6,535 nucleotides of DNA from Tannerella sp. Lineage in GTDB: Bacteria; Bacteroidota; Bacteroidia; Bacteroidales; Tannerellaceae. Positions 1-6,252 of the stretch are shown piece after piece. Position numbers and translations under genes: made by a program. Under the pieces are notes generated by a model, which saw nothing but the letters and a program-made list of their open reading frames with translations, was not told where the DNA came from and ran no database searches. How positions within the stretch are numbered: position 1 is the first letter of the stretch; the number at the start of each line of letters is the position of its first letter. Where the stretch lies: positions 1-6,535 of the forward strand of contig JAITPL010000193.1 in the NCBI GenBank assembly GCA_031289445.1. Reading direction: 5' to 3'.

Positions 1-9
1 AATACATTG

Positions 10-1587
10 TTATTTAAGTTCTATTTTGTCATTGACTACGAACTCGTTCTTCTCGGTGTCGTAGAACTTGTATTCGAGGAAGCCGAGACTCTGGTCGGCC
101 ACAACCTTTATCCCTGTGCTGTACTTGAGTTTCCATTTGCCGAGCATCGATATCAGCCCTTTGGTAACGTAAGCGTAAACGTAAGGGTGGATATGCAGGC
201 GGAATTTCTTCATACTCAGTTTCTTGGTCAGCATTTCGAGTTTCTCTTCGAGGGTATCGGTGAAGAGGATAGAAGGCTTGGCATGTCCTGTACCGAGGCA
301 TGTAGGGCACTTCTCGTCGGTCTCGACGTCGAGGATAGGCCGCACTCGCTGTCGGGTGATCTGCATCAGTCCGAACTTGCTCAAGGGCAGGATATTGTGC
401 CGGGCGCGATCTTTCTTCATCATCTCCGACATGTATTCGTGCAGTTTCTGCCTGTTAACCTGCTCGTTCATATCAATATAGTCGATAACGATGATGCCGC
501 CCATATCCCGCAGTCTTAGCTGTCGCGCTATTTCGTTGGCGGCGGCGAGGTTGACGTTGAGGGAATTTTCTTCAGGCTCGCTGTCTTTGTTCTTATTCAT
601 GCGGTTACCGCTGTTGACATCGACCACGTGCATGGCTTCGGTGTGTTCGATGATAAGATAAGCGCCGCTTTTGAAGGTTACCGTCCGTGCGAGCGACTGT
701 TTGATTTGTCGCGTCACGTTGAAATGGTCGAAGATCGGCTGGTCTCCGTTATAGAGCTTTACTATATCTTTTTGTTCCGGCGATATAAGCGTCACATAAT
801 CAAGCACATTGGAAAAGAAATCCTTATCATTGATATAGATGTTTTCGAATGTAGGATTAAGGACGTCGCGCAGCAGGGCGACTATCCGCGAGGTCTCCTC
901 GAAGAAGAGAGACGGGTTCTTGGCTTTGGGCAGTCGGGGCACATTATCTTCAAAGCGTTTCTGCAAGGTACGCAGCTCGTGGTCAAGCTCGGCCACGCGC
1001 TTGCCCTCGGCAGATGTGCGTACTATGACGCCGAAGTTCTTCGGACGGACGCTTTGTATGAGTTGTCGCAGACGGGCGCGTTCTTCGTTTGATTTGATTT
1101 TGCCTGAGATGGATACCCTGTCCGAAAACGGCATCATCACGAGGTTGCGTCCGGCTAGCGATAGTTCGGTCGTCAGTCGGGGGCCTTTCGTCGAGATAGG
1201 CTCTTTGGCTATCTGCACAAGCACGGGGTCGCCCTGTGCCAGCGCATCTACTATCTTGCCTTCCTTATCAAGTTCGGGCAGGATGGAGAGTTTGGCAAAG
1301 GGAGGCGTTTTCTTGTCGCCCGACAGGATTCGTTTGAGGTACTTCTGCGTTACATTGAAGTTAGGGCCGAGGTCTTGATAGTGAAGGAAGCCTTCCTTCT
1401 TATAACCTACGTCGATAAAGGCCGCATTGAGTCCGGGCAGCAGTTTTTTGACTTTGCCCAGATAGATATCACCCACCGCGTATGATTCGTTGCGGGTCTC
1501 TCGATGGAACTCAACGAGCACGTTATCTTCAAGAACAGCGATAGAAACCTCTTTGGCTGTTACATCAACTATTATATCACTTACCAC
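10..1587 (-). CDS. rng: Ribonuclease G (RNase E/G family endoribonuclease)
   Basis: Endoribonuclease of the RNase E/G family, a cytoplasmic single-strand-specific enzyme that acts in rRNA maturation and mRNA decay. The 525 aa fit a short RNase G without the long C-terminal scaffold of RNase E. An S1-type RNA-binding region lies at about residues 35-128 (GDIYLGKVKKLLPGLNAAF). The catalytic core has the two metal-binding aspartates, D323 in VVDVNSG and D369 in GGIIVIDYIDM. The zinc-link motif CPTCLGTG follows, with C427 and C430. The start is GTG at 1587: the only in-frame codons between it and an upstream TAA are CAA, CGT, GAT and GAC, and the N-terminus MVSDIIVDVTAKEVSIA aligns with my recollection of Bacteroides RNase G proteins (MTSEVVVDVQPKEVSIA). 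The stop is TAA. It lies downstream of the HU and 29-aa genes on the same strand. Complete, with very secure family assignment. Confidence 0.96.
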   Translation of the reverse strand: MVSDIIVDVTAKEVSIAVLEDNVLVEFHRETRNESYAVGDIYLGKVKKLLPGLNAAFIDVGYKKEGFLHYQDLGPNFNVTQKYLKRILSGDKKTPPFAKLSILPELDKEGKIVDALAQGDPVLVQIAKEPISTKGPRLTTELSLAGRNLVMMPFSDRVSISGKIKSNEERARLRQLIQSVRPKNFGVIVRTSAEGKRVAELDHELRTLQKRFEDNVPRLPKAKNPSLFFEETSRIVALLRDVLNPTFENIYINDKDFFSNVLDYVTLISPEQKDIVKLYNGDQPIFDHFNVTRQIKQSLARTVTFKSGAYLIIEHTEAMHVVDVNSGNRMNKNKDSEPEENSLNVNLAAANEIARQLRLRDMGGIIVIDYIDMNEQVNRQKLHEYMSEMMKKDRARHNILPLSKFGLMQITRQRVRPILDVETDEKCPTCLGTGHAKPSILFTDTLEEKLEMLTKKLSMKKFRLHIHPYVYAYVTKGLISMLGKWKLKYSTGIKVVADQSLGFLEYKFYDTEKNEFVVNDKIELK

Positions 1588-1614
1588 GTCATCACGTTGT
1601 TAGTTTTGGATTTT

Positions 1615-1661
1615 TAAACAAAAGAACAAACTTGAGTTATGTTCTTACTAAGCTTGTTCTT
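1615..1661 (-). terminator. Stem-loop with U-rich tail between the 29-aa gene and rng (terminator or attenuator)
   Basis: Read on the minus strand, AAGAACAAGCTT (1661-1650) pairs with AAGTTTGTTCTT (1633-1622). This gives a 12-bp stem with one G-U wobble and a 16-nt loop, followed by TTGTTT. The layout suits an intrinsic terminator for the HU/29-aa unit, although the stem is AT-rich. It ends only about 28 nt before the GTG of rng, and I find no good TAnnTTTG promoter between, so partial read-through (attenuation) or an RNA-processing hairpin in the rng leader is equally possible. The plus-strand reading has no T-tract. Confidence 0.45.
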
Positions 1662-1683
1662 CTGTCGCTTTCATAAAACCGGC

Positions 1684-1773
1684 TTATTTCTTCTTATGCC
1701 GGTTCTTTTTAAGTCTTTTCTTGCGCTTGTGCGTTGACATCTTGTGTCTCTTTCTTTTCTTACCGCTTGGCAT
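1684..1773 (-). CDS. 29-aa highly basic protein, AURKAIP1/COX24 (mS38-like) domain
   Basis: Tiny gene encoding 29 residues, starting MPSGKKRKRHKMSTHKRKK and ending KKNRHKKK before TAA. Seventeen residues are Lys or Arg and three are His. The pattern KM..HK.KKR.K..R matches the C-terminal AURKAIP1/COX24 domain, which in mitochondria is the small-subunit ribosomal protein mS38. In Bacteroidota, short stand-alone proteins of this type are annotated as AURKAIP1/COX24 domain-containing proteins. The inferred role is an rRNA-binding ribosome-associated peptide; the sequence alone does not prove it. The ATG at 1773 lies 24 nt after the HU stop codon, so it is probably cotranscribed with that gene. 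An out-of-frame ATG sits just upstream (1778-1776) and is ignored. The end of the gene lies in the loop of a small inverted repeat (AACCGGC/GCCGGTT). The length is below usual gene-caller cut-offs, so it is easily missed. Confidence 0.85.
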   Translation of the reverse strand: MPSGKKRKRHKMSTHKRKKRLKKNRHKKK

Positions 1774-1797
1774 AACATTTTAACATTAAGTGGTTGA

Positions 1798-2100
1798 CTA
1801 CTTTTTCTTCTTGGCTTTCTTGCCACTCGCTACTACCGCTGATACAAAGACTTTCGACGGTTTGAATGCCGGAATCGAGTGCTCCGGAATCGTTATCGTT
1901 GTATTCTGCGAGATGTTACGTGCCTTCTTCGCTGCTCTCGTCTTGATGATGAAGCTGCCGAAGCCACGCAAGTAAACGTTCTCGCCTTCTATCAGCGATG
2001 ACTTGACTGCATCGAAATACGATGCTACAACGGTCACTACGACCGATTTTTCGATACCTGTGCCCTTTGAAATAGAGCTGATTAGTTCTGCTTTTGTCAT
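1798..2100 (-). CDS. HU-family DNA-binding protein (HU/IHF fold)
   Basis: Histone-like nucleoid protein that dimerises and bends DNA. At 100 aa it is slightly longer than the usual 90 or so. The start is the ATG at 2100, giving MTKAELISSISKGTGIEKS, the standard HU N-terminus. An upstream in-frame extension to 2208 runs through the promoter and is not used. The core YLRGFGSF (residues 43-50) is the conserved beta turn, and PAFKPSK (77-83) is the C-terminal signature. In the DNA-binding arm the usual RNP is RNI (61-63), so the proline that intercalates at DNA kinks is replaced by isoleucine. I recall the same change in Bacteroides homologues at this locus. The protein ends in a lysine-rich tail, GKKAKKKK, beyond the normal HU end. 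It is the first gene of the minus-strand unit and is divergent from ssb. Confidence 0.94.
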   Translation of the reverse strand: MTKAELISSISKGTGIEKSVVVTVVASYFDAVKSSLIEGENVYLRGFGSFIIKTRAAKKARNISQNTTITIPEHSIPAFKPSKVFVSAVVASGKKAKKKK

Positions 2101-2145
2101 ATTGAAACTATTTATTAAGTGAATATTACATTCATTTTCAGGCTG

Positions 2146-2153
2146 CAAAGATA
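2146..2153 (-). promoter_or_regulatory. Putative -7 element of the HU gene promoter
   Basis: The minus strand reads TATCTTTG here, a match to the Bacteroidota -7 consensus TAnnTTTG. It lies about 45 nt upstream of the HU ATG, giving a leader of roughly 40 nt. At the expected -33 position there is only a T9 run (2181-2173) followed by CA, ending 19 nt upstream, rather than a clear TTTG. Confidence 0.6.
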
Positions 2154-2172
2154 CAACATTTCTTTGACATTG

Positions 2173-2221
2173 AAAAAAAAATGCACTTTTTTTTTGCAAA
2201 ATCGCCAAAATATTTTTTTTT
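2173..2221. other. Three 9-nt A/T homopolymer tracts in the divergent promoter region
   Basis: An A9 run (2173-2181), a T9 run (2187-2195) and a second T9 run (2213-2221) lie between the divergent HU and ssb promoters. The first two flank TGCAC, forming a near-symmetric A9-TGCA-C-T9 structure. Read towards its own gene, each outer tract is a T9 followed by CA and occupies roughly the -33 zone (19 nt before the HU -7 element, 15 nt before the ssb one). Such tracts can curve DNA, and they can also slip during replication. Confidence 0.6.
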
Positions 2222-2236
2222 CACGGAAAATATGAC

Positions 2237-2244
2237 TACGTTTG
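2237..2244 (+). promoter_or_regulatory. Putative -7 element of the ssb operon promoter
   Basis: TACGTTTG matches TAnnTTTG, about 33 nt before the ssb ATG. The element sits inside a small dyad, CTAC-GTTT-GTAG (2236-2247), which would place any dyad-binding regulator directly over the promoter. There is no convincing TTTG at -33; a T9 run lies upstream instead. Confidence 0.55.
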
Positions 2245-2276
2245 TAGCTCTTTTTGAACTAAAAAACTTATACATT

Positions 2277-2708
2277 ATGTCTTTAAACAAAGTTATTCTT
2301 ATCGGAAACGTCGGTAAAGACCCCGATGTTCATTATTTTGAACCCGGGCAATCAGTTGCTCACTTCTCGCTGGCTACCAACGAACGCGGTTACAAGAAAA
2401 CCGACGGTACGGAAATCCCTGAACGTACCGAGTGGCACTACATCACAGTTTCGCGGCAAAACGCTCAGTTCGTCGAGAAATTCGTGAAAAAAGGCTCAGG
2501 CGTTTATGTCGAAGGTAAAATCCGCTATCGCGATTATCTCGACAAAGAGAACGTAAAACGCCGTTATACAGAGATTTATGCCGACAAGGTAGAGTTCTAC
2601 ATTACTGACCGTCGCCCTGAAGGCGCTGAAACGAAAGAAACGCCTCTTGTGGCGCCTCCCACCGATGTGCCGCCCCCTCCGACGTCGGCAGATGATTTGC
2701 CCTTTTGA
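2277..2708 (+). CDS. ssb: Single-stranded DNA-binding protein
   Basis: Coats single-stranded DNA during replication, recombination and repair, and recruits partner enzymes through its C-terminal tip. The protein has 143 aa. The OB-fold covers residues 1-110, opening MSLNKVILIGNVGKDPDV and including TEWHYITV (51-58) and the strand GVYVEGKIRYRDY (75-87). A short proline-rich linker (about 112-136, with VPPPPT) leads to the acidic tip DDLPF (139-143), the hallmark of bacterial SSB. The chosen ATG at 2277 matches the family N-terminus and follows the putative promoter; the longer upstream reading frame runs through the promoter's T-tracts. The leader is A/T-rich without a Shine-Dalgarno sequence. 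It is first in the plus-strand operon, with gldE following after 27 nt. In relatives I recall mutY immediately upstream; here that place is held by non-coding DNA. Confidence 0.97.
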   Translation: MSLNKVILIGNVGKDPDVHYFEPGQSVAHFSLATNERGYKKTDGTEIPERTEWHYITVSRQNAQFVEKFVKKGSGVYVEGKIRYRDYLDKENVKRRYTEIYADKVEFYITDRRPEGAETKETPLVAPPTDVPPPPTSADDLPF

Positions 2709-2735
2709 AGTATCTAACTAATTCTTGTAAAAATC

Positions 2736-4037
2736 TTGGATTCAGACGATTACTTCCCATACACACTACTGCAAATAGCTTTGGACGAAGATGCCGGCAT
2801 AATTGTAGCAGCAGTAGTTCTATGCCTGTCGGTCTTGGGTTTCGCCACCCTGCTGGCAGCAGCCGAGAACGCCGTTTCATCGCTCTCGCAGGACGATATG
2901 TCGAGGGTGGAAGAAAGCGCTTCTGCCCGCGACCGGCATATTGAGTGGATGACCGACCATCTGCGCTTGATGAAAGCGTCATGCAACGTTATCTATTCGA
3001 CCTTGTTGCTCGCCGTCGCCGCTCTGTGTATCTACGTGGCGCTCGCGCTACGTTTCGAGCCTGCGCCGCTGGCTTTTGTTACTGCTTTGGCTTTGACAGC
3101 AGCGCTCTGGACGCTCTTCTACGGCCTCGCGCCGAAAATGTTCCTCAATCACAAACTGACTGTAGCCCGCGCCTTCTCCCCTCTGTTGAGATTTGCGGTA
3201 CGCTTGGGCGCACCCTTTGTGCGTCTGTCGAGCATACCTGTCGAGAGCGATGAGGACGAGCCTTCGCGCAAGGGCAAGACGCCTCTTGGCGGCGAAGCGC
3301 CCGGCGACGTCTATGAAGAGCAGGAAATGCTTGATGAAATCATACATTTCTACAATAAGAAGGCTAACGAGATAATGACGCCCCGCACCGATATGGAAGC
3401 GCTTGATGTAAAAAGCGATATAAAAGAAGTCATCCGCGTGATAGTCGATTCGGGCTACTCGCGTATCCCGGTCTATCACAACAGTGAAGATAATGTACGC
3501 GGAGTGCTTTTCGCCAAGGATATTATCCCGGCGCTCAGCAAACATGAGACTTTCGAGTGGCAGTCGCTTATCCGGCAGCCTTTTTATGTCCCCGAATCGA
3601 AAAAGATTTATGACCTGCTCAACGAACTGCGAGCCAACAAGACACATATTGCTATCGTTGTAGATGAGTTCGGGTGTACTTCCGGCCTCGTTACAATGGA
3701 GGATATCATCGAAGAAATTATAGGCGATATAGCTGATGAATACGACGAAGACGATGATTCTTTCATGGCGCTGCCCGACGGCTCATATATCTTCGAGGGC
3801 AAAACGCAACTCAACGATTTCTTCCGCGAGACCGGCGTGTCGGCGGCCGACTTCGGCGAACATACCGACGAGGCCGAGACGCTCACCGGACTGCTGCTCG
3901 CCATCAAAGGCACTCTACCGACGCGGCGCGAAGTAATAGACTATCGCAACTATCGCTTTCGCATCCTCGAAGCCGACGACCGCCGCGTACTAAAGGTGAA
4001 ATTCAGCATCACCACACCCGAAAAGGAAGAGAAATGA
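2736..4037 (+). CDS. gldE: GldE, CNNM/CBS/CorC-type membrane protein
   Basis: Integral inner-membrane protein of the HlyC/CorC family, named from gliding-motility work in Flavobacterium, where it acts together with GldD; its biochemical activity is uncertain. Order over 433 aa: a DUF21 (CNNM) membrane region with hydrophobic stretches at about 21-43, 81-105 and 110-132 and an amphipathic one at 146-164; a CBS pair, the first from NEIMTPRTDM (211-220) through YSRIPVYH, the second ending in GLVTMEDIIEEIIGDI (317-332); an acidic linker DEYDEDDDS; and a CorC/HlyC C-terminal domain at about 347-427 (DGSYIFEGKTQLNDF). The start is TTG at 2736. The nearest in-frame ATG falls inside the mature domain, and MDSDDYFPYTLLQ resembles the family N-terminus. 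It lies 27 nt after ssb and overlaps gldD by ATGA. Complete. Confidence 0.93.
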   Translation: MDSDDYFPYTLLQIALDEDAGIIVAAVVLCLSVLGFATLLAAAENAVSSLSQDDMSRVEESASARDRHIEWMTDHLRLMKASCNVIYSTLLLAVAALCIYVALALRFEPAPLAFVTALALTAALWTLFYGLAPKMFLNHKLTVARAFSPLLRFAVRLGAPFVRLSSIPVESDEDEPSRKGKTPLGGEAPGDVYEEQEMLDEIIHFYNKKANEIMTPRTDMEALDVKSDIKEVIRVIVDSGYSRIPVYHNSEDNVRGVLFAKDIIPALSKHETFEWQSLIRQPFYVPESKKIYDLLNELRANKTHIAIVVDEFGCTSGLVTMEDIIEEIIGDIADEYDEDDDSFMALPDGSYIFEGKTQLNDFFRETGVSAADFGEHTDEAETLTGLLLAIKGTLPTRREVIDYRNYRFRILEADDRRVLKVKFSITTPEKEEK

Positions 4038-4612
4038 CAAAGCGGCTTCTTATACCGATGATGATATGCCTGCTAAGCGCTTGTCGGCAGACATATACCC
4101 CCAAACCTGTGGGACAGTTGCGCATAGACCTGCCGAGAGCCGAATATCAGATGCTCGACGAGCCTGACATGCCTTACGGTTTCGAGGTTTCGCGCCTATC
4201 TGAAATTGAGTTGCCGCCTACCGACAGCGCCTCCAACTGGCTTAATATCGTCTATCGCACTTTCAATGCCAAGATATACTGCTCCTACCATCGCATCACG
4301 CCTGCAACGCTCGCAACCTACACCGATGAATGCAGGCGCATAACCGAGGCCGTATTCGACAAGGGCGGCGACGTGATGGTCTATCCCTTTTCCGACGATG
4401 AACGCAAGGTGCATGCCGTACTATACGCCATAGTTGGCAACGCGCCTTCACCAATGCAATTCATGGTTACCGACAGCCTTGCCAACTTCTTTCGAGGCGC
4501 TCTCTACTATGAATACAAGGTCAACCTTGATTCCATACGACCTGTAACGGATTATCTTATAGACGACGCCGTACAGTTATTACAGACATTCAGATGGAAA
4601 ACCCGTCTTTAG
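4034..4612 (+). CDS. gldD: GldD, gliding motility lipoprotein
   Basis: Predicted lipoprotein of 192 aa. The N-terminus MTKRLLIPMMICLLSAC has a short positive region, a hydrophobic stretch and a lipobox LLSAC, with the modified cysteine at residue 17. The following PKPVGQLRIDLPRAEY (24-38) resembles the conserved start of mature GldD (a P.G..RIDLP..EY pattern). In Flavobacterium johnsoniae GldD is required for gliding and works with GldE, but homologues occur in non-gliding Bacteroidota, so motility is not implied. Its start codon overlaps the gldE stop (ATGA), suggesting translational coupling and a joint function at the envelope. A transferase gene follows after 6 nt. No catalytic motif is visible. 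Confidence 0.9.
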   Translation: MTKRLLIPMMICLLSACRQTYTPKPVGQLRIDLPRAEYQMLDEPDMPYGFEVSRLSEIELPPTDSASNWLNIVYRTFNAKIYCSYHRITPATLATYTDECRRITEAVFDKGGDVMVYPFSDDERKVHAVLYAIVGNAPSPMQFMVTDSLANFFRGALYYEYKVNLDSIRPVTDYLIDDAVQLLQTFRWKTRL

Positions 4613-4618
4613 ATATTT

Positions 4619-5248
4619 ATGCCTTTGATAGAGAAGAATACAATGCCTTTGCGCGGAGTCTGGAAGATAGACGAGACTGCCGACGAGTTACTTGATTTTT
4701 TCAAGAACGAGGAGGATGTGAGCCGTGCAGCTCTCGCGATTCGCTCGGAAAATCGCCGTCGCGAGTGGTTAGCCGTTCGACGTCTGACCGACACGCTGTT
4801 AGGTAAACGTTCGCAAATAACTTATGAGGCAAACGGCTCTCCGGTTTTGCCGGACAGCAGTTTCAAGATAAGCATCTCGCATACAAAGGGATTTGCGGCT
4901 GTTGTGCTGAGCGAATTTCAACGTACCGGAATAGATATAGAATATCACTCGGAGCGTGCATTCCGCCTGCGCAACAGGTTTCTCGGCCCTGCGGAACTGA
5001 ATGTGCTTGCTTCTTATGGCAATAACAAAGACCTTGCAACCGTGTTCTGGTGTGCCAAAGAAAGTTTCTTCAAGGCATTGGGGCGGCAGGGCGTCGATTT
5101 TATCAAAGATATGCATATCATCTCCTCTCCGTCTTTCGCGGATACGGAGGGCGAATTTCTTATTGAAGAGAGCATAACGCCTGATGGCCGGATATGTTCC
5201 GTTGCATTCACTATAACTCCCGATTATATATTAACATGGATGACTTAA
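4619..5248 (+). CDS. 4'-phosphopantetheinyl transferase superfamily protein (Sfp/HetI-like)
   Basis: Transfers the 4'-phosphopantetheine arm of coenzyme A to a serine of a carrier protein; the acyl carrier protein of fatty acid synthesis is the likely but unproven target. The 209-aa length suits a two-lobed Sfp-type enzyme rather than the short AcpS. Visible motifs: RRREWLAVR (47-54 region), involved in CoA binding in the family; SISHTKG (85-91); the magnesium-binding GIDIE (104-108, with D106 and E108); and WCAKESFFKALG (144-155, with K147, E148 and K152). The ATG at 4619 is preferred over the Met at codon 9 because MPLIEKN...GVWKIDE resembles the N-terminus of Bacteroidota relatives. It lies 6 nt after gldD, and the next gene starts inside its last codons. 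No polyketide or peptide synthase gene is nearby. Confidence 0.92.
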   Translation: MPLIEKNTMPLRGVWKIDETADELLDFFKNEEDVSRAALAIRSENRRREWLAVRRLTDTLLGKRSQITYEANGSPVLPDSSFKISISHTKGFAAVVLSEFQRTGIDIEYHSERAFRLRNRFLGPAELNVLASYGNNKDLATVFWCAKESFFKALGRQGVDFIKDMHIISSPSFADTEGEFLIEESITPDGRICSVAFTITPDYILTWMT

Positions 5249-6252
5249 AAGTTACACTCGGCAAGACCGATATGAGGATCAGCAAGAACGGCTTCGGGGC
5301 GCTACCCATTCAGCGCATCCCGGAAGCAGAGGCCGTAAAACTGTTGCTAAAGGCCTACGACGGCGGAATACGCTTCTTCGACACGGCGCGATTCTATACC
5401 GACAGCGAACAGAAGATTGGCAGGGCTTTTCGCGCTTCAATGCGTCAGCAAATATATATAGCCTCCAAAACGATGGCTCTCACGGTCGAGGGTTTTTGGA
5501 AAGATTTGGAGAGTACTCTCCGCAACTTGCAGACCGACGATCTTGACCTTTATCAGTTTCATAACCCGCCTTTCTGTCCGCGTCCGGACGACGGTAACGG
5601 ACTGTATGAGGCCATGACGGAGGCTGTCGGTCGCGGGATAGTGCGACATATCGGCATAACCAATCATCGACTCTCGGTTGCCAGTGAAGCCATCGACAGC
5701 GGCCTCTACGCCACTCTTCAGTTTCCCTTCAACTACCTTTCGGGTAAGCAGGAACAGGAATTGGTAGCCAAATGTGCCGCCACCGAGACAGGATTTATTG
5801 CCATGAAAGCCATGTCGGGCGGACTGATAACCAACTCGGCAGCCGCCTACGCTTTCCTCGCACAATACGATAACGTGCTGCCTATATGGGGAATACAACG
5901 CGCTTCCGAACTTGAGGAGTTCCTCTCCTACTCTACCTCGCCTCCCGCAATGACTTCTGCACTAAAGGCTTTTATCGACCGCGAACGCACCGAGTTACAG
6001 GGTGATTTCTGTCGCGGTTGCGGCTACTGCATGCCCTGTCCGGCAGGCATCGAGATAAACAACTGCGCTCGTATGTCATTATTGCTGCGTCGCTCGCCAG
6101 CCGAGCTGCAATTGACCCCCGAAGTACGCGCCAAAATGTTGAAGATCGAGGACTGCACTCACTGCGATAACTGTATCAGTCGCTGTCCCTACAACCTCGA
6201 CACACCCGCACTGCTCCGCAAAAACCTCGAAGACTACATGGGATTCAATTGA
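5236..6252 (+). CDS. Aldo/keto reductase with C-terminal iron-sulfur (ferredoxin-like) domain
   Basis: NAD(P)H-type oxidoreductase of the aldo/keto reductase superfamily, 338 aa, substrate unknown. The TIM-barrel part (about 1-245) carries the full catalytic tetrad: D49 in FFDTARFY, Y54, K78 in IASKTM and H109 in LYQFHNPP. The C-terminal part has two cysteine clusters, CRGCGYCMPCP (C259, C262, C265, C268) and CTHCDNCISRCP (C307, C310, C313, C317), suited to one or two [4Fe-4S] clusters; the first has one residue less before its last Cys than a classical ferredoxin motif. This architecture is known in anaerobes and suggests electron transfer to or from the barrel. The start ATG at 5236 gives MDDLKVTLGKTDMRISK, a family-like N-terminus, and overlaps the transferase gene by 13 nt. 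The last codon and TGA lie inside a heptamer repeat array. Confidence 0.93.
   Translation: MDDLKVTLGKTDMRISKNGFGALPIQRIPEAEAVKLLLKAYDGGIRFFDTARFYTDSEQKIGRAFRASMRQQIYIASKTMALTVEGFWKDLESTLRNLQTDDLDLYQFHNPPFCPRPDDGNGLYEAMTEAVGRGIVRHIGITNHRLSVASEAIDSGLYATLQFPFNYLSGKQEQELVAKCAATETGFIAMKAMSGGLITNSAAAYAFLAQYDNVLPIWGIQRASELEEFLSYSTSPPAMTSALKAFIDRERTELQGDFCRGCGYCMPCPAGIEINNCARMSLLLRRSPAELQLTPEVRAKMLKIEDCTHCDNCISRCPYNLDTPALLRKNLEDYMGFN

Noticed and set aside
7..519. A 170-codon plus-strand open frame opposite rng
   Set aside because: It is the antisense of the conserved RNase G catalytic and zinc-link region and shows no motif of its own.
1675..1706. Inverted repeat AACCGGC/GCCGGTT around the end of the 29-aa gene, considered as a terminator
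   Set aside because: The 7-bp stem has a 14-nt loop containing the last codons and stop; the T-tract after it on the minus strand is weak (TTTTAT), and the better T-tract is on the plus strand, where no gene ends.
2101..2208. N-terminal extension of the HU protein to a Met at 2208
   Set aside because: The extension reads through the -7 element and A/T tracts; the family N-terminus begins at the ATG at 2100.
3048..3647. A 199-codon open frame on the minus strand inside gldE
   Set aside because: The plus-strand frame carries clear CBS motifs; the antisense translation has no recognisable domain, promoter or operon partner, and long antisense frames are common in this codon usage.
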